A stretch of 35,615 nt of DNA from Opitutia bacterium UBA5964. Its GTDB lineage: Bacteria; Verrucomicrobiota; Verrucomicrobiia; Opitutales; Coraliomargaritaceae. The notes beneath the pieces were generated by a model. That model searched no databases. It saw only the letters and a program-made list of their open reading frames with translations, and was not told where the DNA came from. The translations under genes and the position numbers were made by a program. This document shows, piece after piece, positions 1 to 9,701 of the stretch. The DNA lies in assembly GCA_002430605.1 (NCBI GenBank), contig DJBY01000033.1, positions 1 to 35,615 on the forward strand, read 5' to 3'. Position 1 is the first letter of the stretch. Every line of letters starts with the position of its first letter.

Positions 1-464
1 GTTGCTTCGGCTTCGACCTTAGCAACCTTGTCGGTTGCCTTTTTAGCAGCCTTCTTCGCTGGCTTCTTAGAGTAGCCCTCGTCGTTGCCGTCGATCAGTT
101 CGATCAATGCCATTTCAGCAGCATCGCCGAGACGTTGACCGACCTTGTAGATACGTGTGTAACCACCATTGCGCTCAGTGAACTCGCTGGCACGCTCATC
201 AAAGAGCTTAGCAACTGCTTTTTTGTCGCGAACACGAGAGATCGCCAAGCGACGATAGTGTAACTTACGTGCAGTGTCGTTCGCGGCTTCTGCCTTCTTC
301 GCGAAAGTGATGATTTTCTCGATGAATGGACGAAGCGCTTTGGCTTTAGTCAATGTTGTTTGGATACGACCATGTGTAATGAGTGCAACTGCGAGGTTGC
401 CCATCATGGCGGATAGGTGAGGTCCGGAAACCCCGAGTGAATGTCTTCTTTTGCTGTGACGCAT
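1..464 (-). CDS. rplQ: 50S ribosomal protein L17 (3' end cut by window edge)
   Basis: Reading the minus strand from the ATG at 464 gives an open frame to the left edge (154 full codons, no stop), beginning MRHSKRRHSLGVSGPH and continuing with the L17 landmarks ALITHGRIQTTLTKAKALR and GGYTRIYKVGQRLGDAAEMA. L17 is a large-subunit protein near the exit tunnel and is the usual last gene of the alpha operon, 31 nt after rpoA here. Past residue 127 the protein leaves the family core and becomes a Lys/Ala-rich tail (SKKPAKKAAKKATDKVAKV), so it is longer than the usual ~120-130 residues. The C-terminus and any terminator lie outside the window. Confidence 0.95.
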   Translation of the reverse strand, partial: MRHSKRRHSLGVSGPHLSAMMGNLAVALITHGRIQTTLTKAKALRPFIEKIITFAKKAEAANDTARKLHYRRLAISRVRDKKAVAKLFDERASEFTERNGGYTRIYKVGQRLGDAAEMALIELIDGNDEGYSKKPAKKAAKKATDKVAKVEAEA

Positions 465-495
465 GTTCTAAATTTCTTGTGCCTAAAAGGCGGGA

Positions 496-1497
<1,002 letters not shown>

Positions 1498-1569
1498 AAT
1501 ATGCTTTGTTTTAACTGATTACAATGAATTGCTAATGTCTGACCAGAAGGGTCATGGAAGAAGAACTGT

Positions 1570-2178
1570 CTATCGGCTATAAAATTCAACGATGAGCTGA
1601 ACGTTAATGCTGTTTTCAGTTTCTTCTGTGGACGGAAGGCGGTTGATAGTAGCCTTAAGTGCGTCTGCATTGAGTGTAAGCCACTCAGGAACGGTGCGAC
1701 CTTGACTTTCTTCCATGCTGCGTGTCGCAAGCTGACGAGATGAGGTGCGTTCACGCACTTCAACTTCGTCGCCTTCTTTCACGATGAAGCTGGCGATATC
1801 TGTCTTTTGCCCGTTCACACAAATGTGCCCGTGACCAACAAGCTGACGAGCGCCAGCGCGTGATTTAGCAAAGCCTAAGCGGTAAATGACGCTGTCGAGA
1901 CGTGTTTCCAATATCCGTAGGAACACTTCACCGGTAACACCGCGAACGCTTTTAGCTTTTTCGAAAGTTAAACGGAACTGTTTTTCCGTGATGCCATACA
2001 TGAAACGAAGCTTTTGCTTTTCGTTCAGGCCGATCGCGTATTCGCTGAATTTACGGCGAAGGCGAGGTCCATGTTGACCAGGAGGGTGAGGCTTACGCTC
2101 GAATGCCTTGGTAGGCGCGAAGATAGCCTGACCGAAGCGGCGATTGATGCGGGTTGTTGGTCCAGTGTAACGGGACAT
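1570..2178 (-). CDS. rpsD: 30S ribosomal protein S4, zinc-free (C-) form
   Basis: A 202-residue S4, a primary 16S rRNA binder and assembly initiator; in many bacteria it also represses its own operon. The start MSRYTGP, the PPGQHGPRLRRKFSEY block (32-47) and the S4 RNA-binding domain (about 93-155, TRLDSVIYRLGFAKSRAGAR) are all present. The N-terminal zinc knuckle of C+ S4 proteins (GPxCRxCRR and SPKCAFER) is recognisable but its cysteines are replaced: T9, N12 and K24 stand where Cys would be. This looks like a zinc form that has lost its metal. It lies between rpsK and rpoA. Confidence 0.97.
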   Translation of the reverse strand: MSRYTGPTTRINRRFGQAIFAPTKAFERKPHPPGQHGPRLRRKFSEYAIGLNEKQKLRFMYGITEKQFRLTFEKAKSVRGVTGEVFLRILETRLDSVIYRLGFAKSRAGARQLVGHGHICVNGQKTDIASFIVKEGDEVEVRERTSSRQLATRSMEESQGRTVPEWLTLNADALKATINRLPSTEETENSINVQLIVEFYSR

Positions 2179-2236
2179 AATATTTCCTTTGGTTTTCTGC
2201 TAACTAGGTGTAATGTATCTATGTGGCAGATGCACA

Positions 2237-2749
2237 CTAGACACGACGACGTTTTGGAGCACGGCAACCGTTATGAGGGACCGGAGTCACATCAATAATT
2301 TCGGTAACTACCATGCCTAAAGATTGAAGCGCACGAACAGCTGAGTCACGTCCCATACCTGGTCCGTTGAGCTTAACGACAACTTCCTTCATGCCGTGCG
2401 AAATTGCGACACGACCTGCATCTTGCGTGACAACTTGTGCCGCGTATGCAGTTGATTTACGCGAGCCGCGGAAGTTGCATTTACCAGCACTGGACCAGGA
2501 AATGACATTACCGCGAGGATCGCTGAAAGTAACTTTAGTGTTATTGAAAGTAGCGAGGACATTAACGATACCGACGGTAATGTTTTTGCTGCCTTTGGCA
2601 CGACGGATTTTAACACCATCGAGATCGCTCTTGAGAAGATCTTCAGCAGTTTCTTGTTTCTTCACAGGTGCTTCGGCCTCAGCCTTAACAGCTGCGTCAA
2701 CAACTACCTTTTTTTCTTCTTCTACAGATTTTGTTTCTTCTTCGCTCAT
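2237..2749 (-). CDS. rpsK: 30S ribosomal protein S11 with long N-terminal extension
   Basis: A 170-residue S11, where the family is usually 125-130. The core starts near residue 46 (GVKIRRAKGSKNITVG) and contains FNNTKVTFSDPRGN, FRGSRKSTAYAAQ and the C-terminal DVTPVPHNGCRAPKRRRV, all typical. Residues 1-45 are an acidic/lysine-rich low-complexity leader (EEETKSVEEEKKV, AEAEAPVKKQETAEDLL). No ATG or GTG is seen between the extension and the core, so the ATG at 2749 is the only reasonable start; it lies 18 nt after the rpsM stop. No clear Shine-Dalgarno sequence precedes it. S11 sits on the 30S platform beside the mRNA exit. Confidence 0.95.
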   Translation of the reverse strand: MSEEETKSVEEEKKVVVDAAVKAEAEAPVKKQETAEDLLKSDLDGVKIRRAKGSKNITVGIVNVLATFNNTKVTFSDPRGNVISWSSAGKCNFRGSRKSTAYAAQVVTQDAGRVAISHGMKEVVVKLNGPGMGRDSAVRALQSLGMVVTEIIDVTPVPHNGCRAPKRRRV

Positions 2750-2767
2750 ATGAAAGATGCTCTTAGG

Positions 2768-3130
2768 TTACTTACGGACTGGCTTGACCGCGCCCTTGCG
2801 TGTGCGGGCATTTGTTTTAGTGCGTTGGCCACGAACCGGAAGTCCGCGCATGTGGCGAACACCACGATAGCAACGGATAGCCGAAAGGCGCTTTAAGTTG
2901 GCAGTGCGCTCACGACGGAGATCACCTTCAACGATGTATTGTTTATCCGCAACCAAAGATGCGAGCTGATTGAGCTCCTCTTCGCTTAGATCACCGGAAC
3001 GGCGATCTGCATCGAAACCAGATGCTTCGACAATAGCCTTAGCACGTGTTGGCCCAATGCCATAGATGTAGCGAAGCGAGTATTCTAGCTTCTTGTTTGC
3101 GGGGATATCGACTCCAAGTATACGTGGCAT
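2768..3130 (-). CDS. rpsM: 30S ribosomal protein S13
   Basis: A 120-residue S13, a 30S head protein contacting the P-site tRNA and 50S bridge B1. It shows MPRILGVDIPANKKLEYSL at the start, YIYGIGPTRAKAI (helix-hairpin-helix, about 22-34), the RHMRGLPVRGQRTKTNARTR block (92-111) and a basic tail. It is the first gene of the alpha set; the gene before it is map. The 75-nt spacer to map is too short for rpmJ (L36) or infA, which often sit here. A small hairpin in that spacer is listed separately. Confidence 0.97.
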   Translation of the reverse strand: MPRILGVDIPANKKLEYSLRYIYGIGPTRAKAIVEASGFDADRRSGDLSEEELNQLASLVADKQYIVEGDLRRERTANLKRLSAIRCYRGVRHMRGLPVRGQRTKTNARTRKGAVKPVRK

Positions 3131-3150
3131 GATAGAAAGGTGTTACATAA

Positions 3151-3166
3151 CCCGCTTGATTGCGGG
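3151..3166 (-). promoter_or_regulatory. hairpin in the rpsM leader
   Basis: An inverted repeat of 5 bp, CCCGC / GCGGG with a 6-nt loop, lies 20 nt upstream of rpsM in the map-rpsM spacer. In E. coli the rpsM leader is where S4 represses the alpha operon; this hairpin occupies the corresponding place but I cannot show it is related. It is not followed by a U-run, so it is unlikely to be a terminator. Confidence 0.35.
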
Positions 3167-3205
3167 AAAACGGTGATAAGTAGCAGTTAAGTTAAGTTTG
3201 AAAAG

Positions 3206-3973
3206 TTAATTTTTCGGAATTGTTAAGATTTCCGGATCCGCGCCAGTGACGAGGACAGTGTGTTCGAAGTGGGCTGATGGCTTCCGATCGCTTGTTACCG
3301 CGGTCCAACCATCATCAAGCATCTCGATGGCAGCGCCTCCAAGATTGATCATCGGCTCGATTGCGAGCGCCATGCCAGGCTTGAGTAATGCACCGCCTCC
3401 GCGACGACCATAGTTTGGAATCTGCGGTGCTTCATGCATCGTAGCGCCTACCCCATGTCCTACAAACTCGCGAACGATACCGTAGTTGTGGCGCTTAATG
3501 AAGCGTTGCACAGCATTAGAAATATCACCCACCCGATTGCCAGCCCGTGCAAAAGTAATTGCATAGTCTAGCGCTTCGCGTGTGGCGTTAATGAGTGCTT
3601 GGTTCTCATCCACAACAGGTGGAATCAAAACCGTGCTCGCATTATCGCCGATAAATCCGCGGTAACGAACAACTACATCGATGGAAACAACGTCCCCGCC
3701 TTGAATGGCGCGGCGCATGCTACCAATACCGTGCACAATTTCTTCATTTACAGAAATACAGGTATAAGCAGGGAAGACGTGTTCGCCGTTACGATAATTG
3801 TAACAAGCGCTTTCAGCCCCCAATGCCTCGATGGCCTTGCGGCCAAGTTGATCGAGATCGTAGGTAGTCATCCCCTCACCTACGGAATCGACCAACTGCT
3901 TTAAAACAGTTGCTGCGATTTGGCAGGCTTCGCGAATCGATTGGATTTCTTCGTCGGAACGAATCGTTTTCAT
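3206..3973 (-). CDS. map: methionine aminopeptidase, type I
   Basis: A 255-residue type I enzyme that removes the initiator methionine from nascent proteins. The five dinuclear-metal ligands can be placed: D99 (GDVVSIDV), D110 (GFIGDNAST), H173 (FVGHGVG), E206 (AIEPMI) and E237 (AHFEHTVL); H81 in the NEEIVHGIG block and H180 are also conserved. There is no N-terminal zinc-finger/SH3 extension. It lies between secY and rpsM, where map is common, but adk, which usually separates secY and map, is missing. The start at 3973 (MKTIRSDEEI) matches the family. Confidence 0.96.
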   Translation of the reverse strand: MKTIRSDEEIQSIREACQIAATVLKQLVDSVGEGMTTYDLDQLGRKAIEALGAESACYNYRNGEHVFPAYTCISVNEEIVHGIGSMRRAIQGGDVVSIDVVVRYRGFIGDNASTVLIPPVVDENQALINATREALDYAITFARAGNRVGDISNAVQRFIKRHNYGIVREFVGHGVGATMHEAPQIPNYGRRGGGALLKPGMALAIEPMINLGGAAIEMLDDGWTAVTSDRKPSAHFEHTVLVTGADPEILTIPKN

Positions 3974-4050
3974 CGGTTTGCAGTACGGAGATTATTCAAA
4001 GAACAGGAAATGGAACGGAGAGGCAACTGAATTGGATGCATCTTCGGAGG

Positions 4051-4066
4051 TCAGTCGATCGACTGA
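4051..4066 (-). repeat. perfect 16-nt palindrome after secY
   Basis: TCAGTCGATCGACTGA is a perfect palindrome beginning 4 nt beyond the secY stop codon in the 96-nt secY-map spacer. As RNA it could form a 6-bp stem with a GATC tetraloop, and flanking GCATC / GATGC can pair outside it. There is no U-run after it, so an RNA processing or stability element is more likely than a terminator. Confidence 0.5.
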
Positions 4067-4069
4067 TGC

Positions 4070-5584
4070 TTAACTTAAGTTAAGAAAAAAGGATACAATC
4101 CCGAGGATAAACAGAGCCACCGCGATAAACAAGAGCGGACGCCAAGCGGTCCAGAAATCTTGTAAGCCAGCGGAGTCAACGAGTTGCTTATTACGTGCAG
4201 CGGAACGACCGCGAATCTTGCCCTTCTTAAGGAACCCATCGTAATGGCGCTGCAACAAGTAAGTTTCGATTTGACGCATGGTATCAAGCAAAACACCAAC
4301 CGTAATTAGCATCCCAGTGCCGCCGAAGAACACGGCAACTGAAAACGGCACATTGTAAGTGAAGAGAAGGATATCAGGGAACAGAGCGATCACAGTCAGA
4401 GACAGCGCCCCGAACAGTGTGAGGCGTGTCATGATATGATCTAAGAACTTCGCAGTTGGCTCACCTGGGCGAACGCCAGGGATGTAACCGCCGTTCTTCT
4501 TCAAATCGTCAGCGATCTGAACTGGTTTGAACATCATCGATACCCAGAAGTAACTAAATACGAAAATCAAGAAGCCGAATACTAGGTAATAAGCCACCTC
4601 ACCACGACCGAGCGAATCGGCGACGTCGTTGAAGAAGCGCATCCCAGTGGCAGTGCCCAAATAGCTAAGGATCTGTGTCGGGAACATCAGAATAGCAGAG
4701 GCAAAGATGACGGGCATAACACCAGCATAGTTGACCTTGAGCGGCAGGAACGAGCTCTGCCCGCCGTAAACCTTGCGGCCAACAACGCGCTTTGCATACT
4801 GAACCGGGATCTTGCGCTGCGCTTGAGTGATTGCCACGAGGCCAGCAGTCACTGCAAACAATAGAAACAGCATCAACACACCTTCTGGCACGCCAAGTGC
4901 GGCACTTTCAGAACCAACCGGTGCAACGAACATCTGATAAGCAGATGCGACCGCAGCGGGAAGGCCAGAAATAATACTGATCGTGATCAACAGAGAGATA
5001 CCGTTGCCGATGCCCTTCTCAGTGATCTGCTCACCGAGCCAAACCATGATCATGGAACCAGCAGTTAGGAAGATCGTGCCAGTAATCAGGAACTGAACCT
5101 TACCTGCGATGACGACATCACCGTATTCTGCGGGGCTAAAGCCTTGGCCAATAATGCTGCCCGGATTGGTGCTGAGCGCAACCAAGAGGAGCAGACCTTG
5201 AACCACACAGATCCCGAGAGTCAAGTAACGCGTGTATTGATTGATCTTCTGACGACCTACATCCCCTTCTTGCTGCAAACGAGCAATCACGGGGAAAACG
5301 GCGCCGACCAATTGCATAATGATCGAAGCGCTGATGTAAGGCATAATACCGAGAGCAAAGACCGCACCATTCAGAAGCGCGCCACCGGTAAACATATTGT
5401 AGAGACCTACAAGACCGCCACTAGCTGACGCCTGATCCGCCATAAACTCGCGAATTGGGCCAACATTCATCCCAGGTAGCGGGATATTCGCCCCGACACG
5501 TGCGATGAAGAGTAGCGCCAGCGTGAAGAATATCTTCTGGCGCAGCTCTGGGATCTTCAGAGAATTTGTGAAAGCAGAAAGCAT
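4070..5584 (-). CDS. secY: preprotein translocase subunit SecY with extra C-terminal membrane segment
   Basis: The central channel subunit of the Sec translocon, 504 residues against about 430-445 in most bacteria. Recognisable blocks include FIARVGANIPLPGM (26-39), the plug/TM2 region (GGALLNGAVFALGIMPYISA, 67-86), QRKIPVQYAKR (256-266), KVNYAGVMPVIFAS (283-296), and KKNGGYIPGVRPG (362-374). Ten membrane segments end near 435, followed by the usual cytoplasmic tail (QRHYDGFLKKGKIRGR, 445-460). It then continues about 44 residues, including a further hydrophobic stretch at about 483-503 (LLFIAVALFILGIVSFFL), predicting an eleventh membrane helix. The gene follows rplO by 40 nt. Confidence 0.97.
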   Translation of the reverse strand: MLSAFTNSLKIPELRQKIFFTLALLFIARVGANIPLPGMNVGPIREFMADQASASGGLVGLYNMFTGGALLNGAVFALGIMPYISASIIMQLVGAVFPVIARLQQEGDVGRQKINQYTRYLTLGICVVQGLLLLVALSTNPGSIIGQGFSPAEYGDVVIAGKVQFLITGTIFLTAGSMIMVWLGEQITEKGIGNGISLLITISIISGLPAAVASAYQMFVAPVGSESAALGVPEGVLMLFLLFAVTAGLVAITQAQRKIPVQYAKRVVGRKVYGGQSSFLPLKVNYAGVMPVIFASAILMFPTQILSYLGTATGMRFFNDVADSLGRGEVAYYLVFGFLIFVFSYFWVSMMFKPVQIADDLKKNGGYIPGVRPGEPTAKFLDHIMTRLTLFGALSLTVIALFPDILLFTYNVPFSVAVFFGGTGMLITVGVLLDTMRQIETYLLQRHYDGFLKKGKIRGRSAARNKQLVDSAGLQDFWTAWRPLLFIAVALFILGIVSFFLNLS

Positions 5585-5624
5585 GAGTGGTTACACTAAA
5601 CGAAGCGATTAAAGGAGGCGGCGA

Positions 5625-6101
<477 letters not shown>

Positions 6102-6112
6102 TATACTAATCC

Positions 6113-6640
6113 TTACGCTTCCGCTGTGGCTCTATCGCCAAAACGGACGTTTTTGATTTCCTCGTTCGAACGGAGCTGCTGAAGCGCTGCCATTGTCGCC
6201 TTGACCATTGCAAGGTGATTGTTCGAGCCGAGAGACTTGGAAAGAATGTTCTTGATGCCGACAGACTCAAGAACCGCGCGGCAACCGCCACCTGCGATTA
6301 CGCCTGTTCCGTCTGATGCCGGGCGAAGAAGAACTTTACCGCCGTCAGCTTCACCCATCACATGGTGTGGGATCGTGTCGCCGCGGAGATTGATAGTAAC
6401 TAGGTTCTTTTTGGCTTGTTCTGTGCCTTTACGGATCGCTTCAGGAACTTCCTTCGCTTTGCCGTAGCCGACGCCGACTTCACCTTTTTGATTACCTGTA
6501 ACAACGAGTGCTGAAAAACTGAAACGGCGTCCGCCCTTTACAACTTTTGCACAACGATTGATGTGAACCACCTTTTCAACGTATTCTGGTGCTTCTTCTG
6601 GCTCTTTCTTGTGAGAGAATGATCTATTTTGTCTGCTCAT
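6113..6640 (-). CDS. rpsE: 30S ribosomal protein S5
   Basis: A 175-residue S5, part of the mRNA entry site and important for decoding accuracy. The S5 double-stranded RNA-binding domain is clear: AKVVKGGRRFSFSALVVTGN (31-50), GYGKAKEVPEAIRKG (59-73), and the C-terminal domain LLRPASDGTGVIAGGGCRAV (104-123). The flexible loop around 34-44, where spectinomycin-resistance changes occur, reads as in sensitive bacteria. An AAGG about 10 nt upstream of the ATG may serve as ribosome binding site. It lies between rplR (9 nt) and rplO (11 nt). Confidence 0.97.
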   Translation of the reverse strand: MSRQNRSFSHKKEPEEAPEYVEKVVHINRCAKVVKGGRRFSFSALVVTGNQKGEVGVGYGKAKEVPEAIRKGTEQAKKNLVTINLRGDTIPHHVMGEADGGKVLLRPASDGTGVIAGGGCRAVLESVGIKNILSKSLGSNNHLAMVKATMAALQQLRSNEEIKNVRFGDRATAEA

Positions 6641-6649
6641 ATGGTAACC

Positions 6650-7003
6650 TTAGAATTGTAGACCACCTTCGCGGGCAGCTTCTGCAAATGATTTAACGCA
6701 ACCGTGGTAGCGACGACCGGATCGGTCAAAAACGACAGACTCAATGCCTGCTGCTTTTGCCTTCTCGGCAACTGTCTTGCCCAGTGCAAGTGCACTCTCA
6801 GCGTTCGCCTTAAGGGTTGAATCTTTAGTAAGCGATGTAACGTAGACCATAGTGTGGCCCTTTACATCATCGATGCACTGCGCATAGATGTGCTTGTTAG
6901 AAAATGTAACAGCAAGACGTGGTCGAGCGGCAGTGCCGTTGATTTTCTTGCGAATGCGCCATTTGCGCTTTTGTAAAAGAGATTTTTTCTTTTCGAGTTT
7001 CAT
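6650..7003 (-). CDS. rplR: 50S ribosomal protein L18
   Basis: A 117-residue L18, which binds 5S rRNA together with L5. The basic N-terminus (KLEKKKSLLQKRKWRIRKKI) and the blocks RPRLAVTFSNKHIYAQ (28-43) and VVFDRSGRRYHGCVKSFAEA (90-109), ending AREGGLQF, fit the family closely. The start has an AGAGG motif upstream at a somewhat long spacing of about 11-12 nt. It sits in the conserved order rplF-rplR-rpsE. Confidence 0.97.
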   Translation of the reverse strand: MKLEKKKSLLQKRKWRIRKKINGTAARPRLAVTFSNKHIYAQCIDDVKGHTMVYVTSLTKDSTLKANAESALALGKTVAEKAKAAGIESVVFDRSGRRYHGCVKSFAEAAREGGLQF

Positions 7004-7025
7004 GTTATATATGCCTCTTTAGAAA

Positions 7026-7562
7026 TTAAGCGGATTTCTTACCCTCCTTACGACGGACGTATTTGCCGACGATGTGGACACCCTTGCCCTTATAAGGCTC
7101 GGCAGGGTAGTAATTAAAGATAGTCGCTGCAATCTCACCAACCATGTGCTTATCAGCACCTTCAATGGTTAGCTTTGTGTTTTCAACGACTGTAACGGTG
7201 ATACCTTCTGGAATAGTCAAAAGGCACGGGTGTGAATAACCAAGGGCAAGGTCAAGAACGTTGCCAGTGAGGACAGCACGGAAGCCGACACCCTTAAGGA
7301 CGATCTCTTTCTTGTAGCCTTCAACAACGCCAATCACCATGTTATTGATGATGGAACGGACAGTGCCGAACATTGCTTTAGCATGGCGACTGCTATCAGC
7401 AGGCGTCACATTGATTACGTTGTCGACCAACTCGAAGTTCGTAGAACGATCGAAAGTCTTTTCAAGTTTACCCTTAGGGCCTTCGACGCGGATCGTGTGA
7501 CCGTCAATAGTCACAGATGCCTGATCGAGGACGGGGATAGGAAGTTTACCAATTCTGCTCAT
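7026..7562 (-). CDS. rplF: 50S ribosomal protein L6
   Basis: L6, near the sarcin-ricin loop, 178 residues when started at 7562 (MSRIGKLPIPV), which is the family start. The frame is open upstream to 7631, but those 23 residues overlap rpsH and have no L6 character, so that longer start is rejected. Two repeated alpha/beta domains are visible; the C-terminal signature PAEPYKGKGVHIVGKYVRRK lies near residues 152-171. It begins 16 nt after the rpsH stop. Confidence 0.97.
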   Translation of the reverse strand: MSRIGKLPIPVLDQASVTIDGHTIRVEGPKGKLEKTFDRSTNFELVDNVINVTPADSSRHAKAMFGTVRSIINNMVIGVVEGYKKEIVLKGVGFRAVLTGNVLDLALGYSHPCLLTIPEGITVTVVENTKLTIEGADKHMVGEIAATIFNYYPAEPYKGKGVHIVGKYVRRKEGKKSA

Positions 7563-7578
7563 TATAGTAGTCTCAGTA

Positions 7579-7980
<402 letters not shown>

Positions 7981-8022
7981 CTAACTAATGGGTTTTCAGT
8001 GGGTATATTGAGCCTTGGTGGA

Positions 8023-8328
8023 TTACCAAGATGATTTTGTCACACCAGGAATTTTGCCTTGTGTCGCAAGTTCGCGGAATGTGAGACGAGAGAGACCAAA
8101 CTTACCGATGAAAGCACGTGGACGACCGGTGACGGAGCAACGGTTACGAGCACGAATCGGCGAGCTGTTTTTAGGAAGCTTAGTGAGCTTTGCTTGCGCC
8201 TTGTAGAACTCCTCATCTGGAGTTTCAGGATTTGCAAGGATCGCTTTAAGATTTGCACGCTTAGCTGCGAACTTCTCGATGAGACGGACGCGCTTGAGGT
8301 TACGTTGGATTGCTGATTTTTTAGCCAT
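8023..8328 (-). CDS. rpsN: 30S ribosomal protein S14, zinc-free (C-) long form
   Basis: A 101-residue S14 of the long, zinc-independent class: it starts MAKKSAIQRNLKR and has NRCSVTGRPRAFIGKFGLSR (62-81) but no CxxC pairs; C64 is the only cysteine. Long C- S14 proteins do not bind zinc, in contrast to the 61-residue C+ type that is often found at this locus. It is placed normally between rplE (15 nt) and rpsH (45 nt). S14 is a late-assembling 30S head protein. Confidence 0.97.
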   Translation of the reverse strand: MAKKSAIQRNLKRVRLIEKFAAKRANLKAILANPETPDEEFYKAQAKLTKLPKNSSPIRARNRCSVTGRPRAFIGKFGLSRLTFRELATQGKIPGVTKSSW

Positions 8329-8343
8329 GAGAAATTCTTTCTG

Positions 8344-8934
8344 TTATGCTTTAGCGGATGCGGCGGCTGCTTCTTCTTCAGCAACTTCAGCACTTGTTTT
8401 GCGGAACGGCATGCCGAAGAGAGCGAGGAGCTCGCGACCTTCTTCGTCAGTGCTAGCACTTGTATTGATGCAAATATCCATACCGATCGTCGCATTCGTA
8501 CCATCGGAACTAATTTCTGGAAAGATTGAGTGATCGGATACACCTAGTGTGTAGTTGCCCTGGCCGTCGAGCTTAGCAGGAACGCCACGAAAGTCACGGA
8601 TTGCAGGCAGTGAGATCTGGATCAACCGGTTAAGGAACTCATACATGGCACGGCCACGGAGAGTCACTTTAACGCCAATCGGCTGACCTTCACGAAGTTT
8701 GAAGTTCGAGATGCTAAGCTTCGCTTTAGTCGTCACAGGACGTTGAGCAGCGATCTTACCGATCTCCTGGTTCACGTACAGAATGTGGTTCTTGTCATCA
8801 GTCGCGCTAAAGCCCGAGTTGAGGACGATTTTCTTGATCGCAGGAACCTGGTGCGGGTTGGAATACCCGAACTTTTTCATGAGTGCGGGAACAACCTTAT
8901 CGGCGTATTGTGTTTTGAGTGCTGGTGTTTGCAT
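8344..8934 (-). CDS. rplE: 50S ribosomal protein L5
   Basis: A 196-residue L5 (usual 178-187), which binds 5S rRNA and contacts the P-site tRNA. It shows VPAIKKIVLNSGF (28-40), ITKAKLSI-type rRNA contacts (VTTKAKLSISNFKLREGQPI), YEFLNRLIQISLPAIRDFRG (103-122) and the C-terminal GMDICINTSASTDEEGRELL. The final ~20 residues are an alanine/glutamate tail (EVAEEEAAAASAKA) beyond the normal end. The 107-nt spacer from rplX is the longest inside the spc part and holds only a short A/T palindrome. Confidence 0.97.
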   Translation of the reverse strand: MQTPALKTQYADKVVPALMKKFGYSNPHQVPAIKKIVLNSGFSATDDKNHILYVNQEIGKIAAQRPVTTKAKLSISNFKLREGQPIGVKVTLRGRAMYEFLNRLIQISLPAIRDFRGVPAKLDGQGNYTLGVSDHSIFPEISSDGTNATIGMDICINTSASTDEEGRELLALFGMPFRKTSAEVAEEEAAAASAKA

Positions 8935-9041
8935 CGGAGTTAAGACGGATTTCTGTCCCGGCTAAATTAATGGATTGACGATGTGAAATTGCAAAAAAGT
9001 GCGTGAAAATGAGTAATTTACTCAGTCTGGCAAGCTTCCTT

Positions 9042-9284
9042 TTACTTAGTCTTGGCGTCGAACTTCTCGGCCAACACTACATTAGAGTAGTGAATCGGAG
9101 TTTCACGTGCTACAGAACCGCCTTCGGGGTTCTCTTGAGACTTAGGGAGGAATTTAGTGATAAGATTGACGCCTTCGATCACGACGGATTGGTTCGCCTT
9201 GACAGACAATACCTTACCGCGCTTGCCCTTGTGAGAGCCCGAGATGACGACAACTTCTTGTTCGCGTTTAATTACTTTAGCCAT
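9042..9284 (-). CDS. rplX: 50S ribosomal protein L24
   Basis: An 80-residue L24, an assembly initiator of the 50S subunit. The KOW motif is clear at the N-terminus (VVVISGSHKGKRGKVLSV, residues 11-28), followed by VIEGVNLITKFLPKSQENPEGG. It begins 2 nt after the rplN stop, and the best Shine-Dalgarno sequence of the region (GGAGGT) lies inside the end of rplN about 9 nt upstream, so the two genes are probably translationally linked. At 80 residues it is somewhat shorter than the ~100 typical of the family. Confidence 0.96.
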   Translation of the reverse strand: MAKVIKREQEVVVISGSHKGKRGKVLSVKANQSVVIEGVNLITKFLPKSQENPEGGSVARETPIHYSNVVLAEKFDAKTK

Positions 9285-9286
9285 GA

Positions 9287-9649
9287 TTAGAGAACCTCCG
9301 GAGCTAGAGAGATGATTTTCATGTATTTGGCACGGAGCTCACGAGCAACCGGTCCAAAAATACGTGTACCTTTGGGGTTACCATCGGCTGTAAGAATAAC
9401 AACTGCGTTGCTATCGAAGCGAAGGTAGCTACCATCGCCGCGGCGAATCGGAGCTTTTGTGCGCACTACAACAGCACGAACAACTTCACCCTTTTTAACG
9501 GACGAGTCTGTGGATGCGACCTTGATATTGCAGACGATTACGTCTCCAACATCAGCAGTACGCTTGTTTTGTCCAAGGCGACGGATCATTTCCGCTTCCT
9601 TGGCACCTGTGTTATCCGCGATAAATACGCGGCTGTTCATCTGGATCAT
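9287..9649 (-). CDS. rplN: 50S ribosomal protein L14
   Basis: A 120-residue L14, at the subunit interface. The start MIQMNSRVFIADNTGAKEAE and the motifs GDVIVCNIKVA (36-46), VVRAVVVRTKAPIRRGDGSY (58-77) and GTRIFGPVARELRAKYMKII (95-114) fit the family along its length. A GGAG sequence about 9-10 nt before the ATG is a plausible ribosome binding site. It follows rpsQ by 52 nt and nearly abuts rplX. Confidence 0.97.
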   Translation of the reverse strand: MIQMNSRVFIADNTGAKEAEMIRRLGQNKRTADVGDVIVCNIKVASTDSSVKKGEVVRAVVVRTKAPIRRGDGSYLRFDSNAVVILTADGNPKGTRIFGPVARELRAKYMKIISLAPEVL

Positions 9650-9701
9650 ATCTAAATCTCCGTTATACGGTTAAAAGGTAAAATATACTTAGAGTTTATG
9701 C

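Noticed and set aside
9010..9024. Palindrome TGAGTAA-T-TTACTCA between rplX and rplE, followed by TTTT
   Set aside because: A/T-rich and short; pairing would be weak and a terminator here would cut off essential genes.
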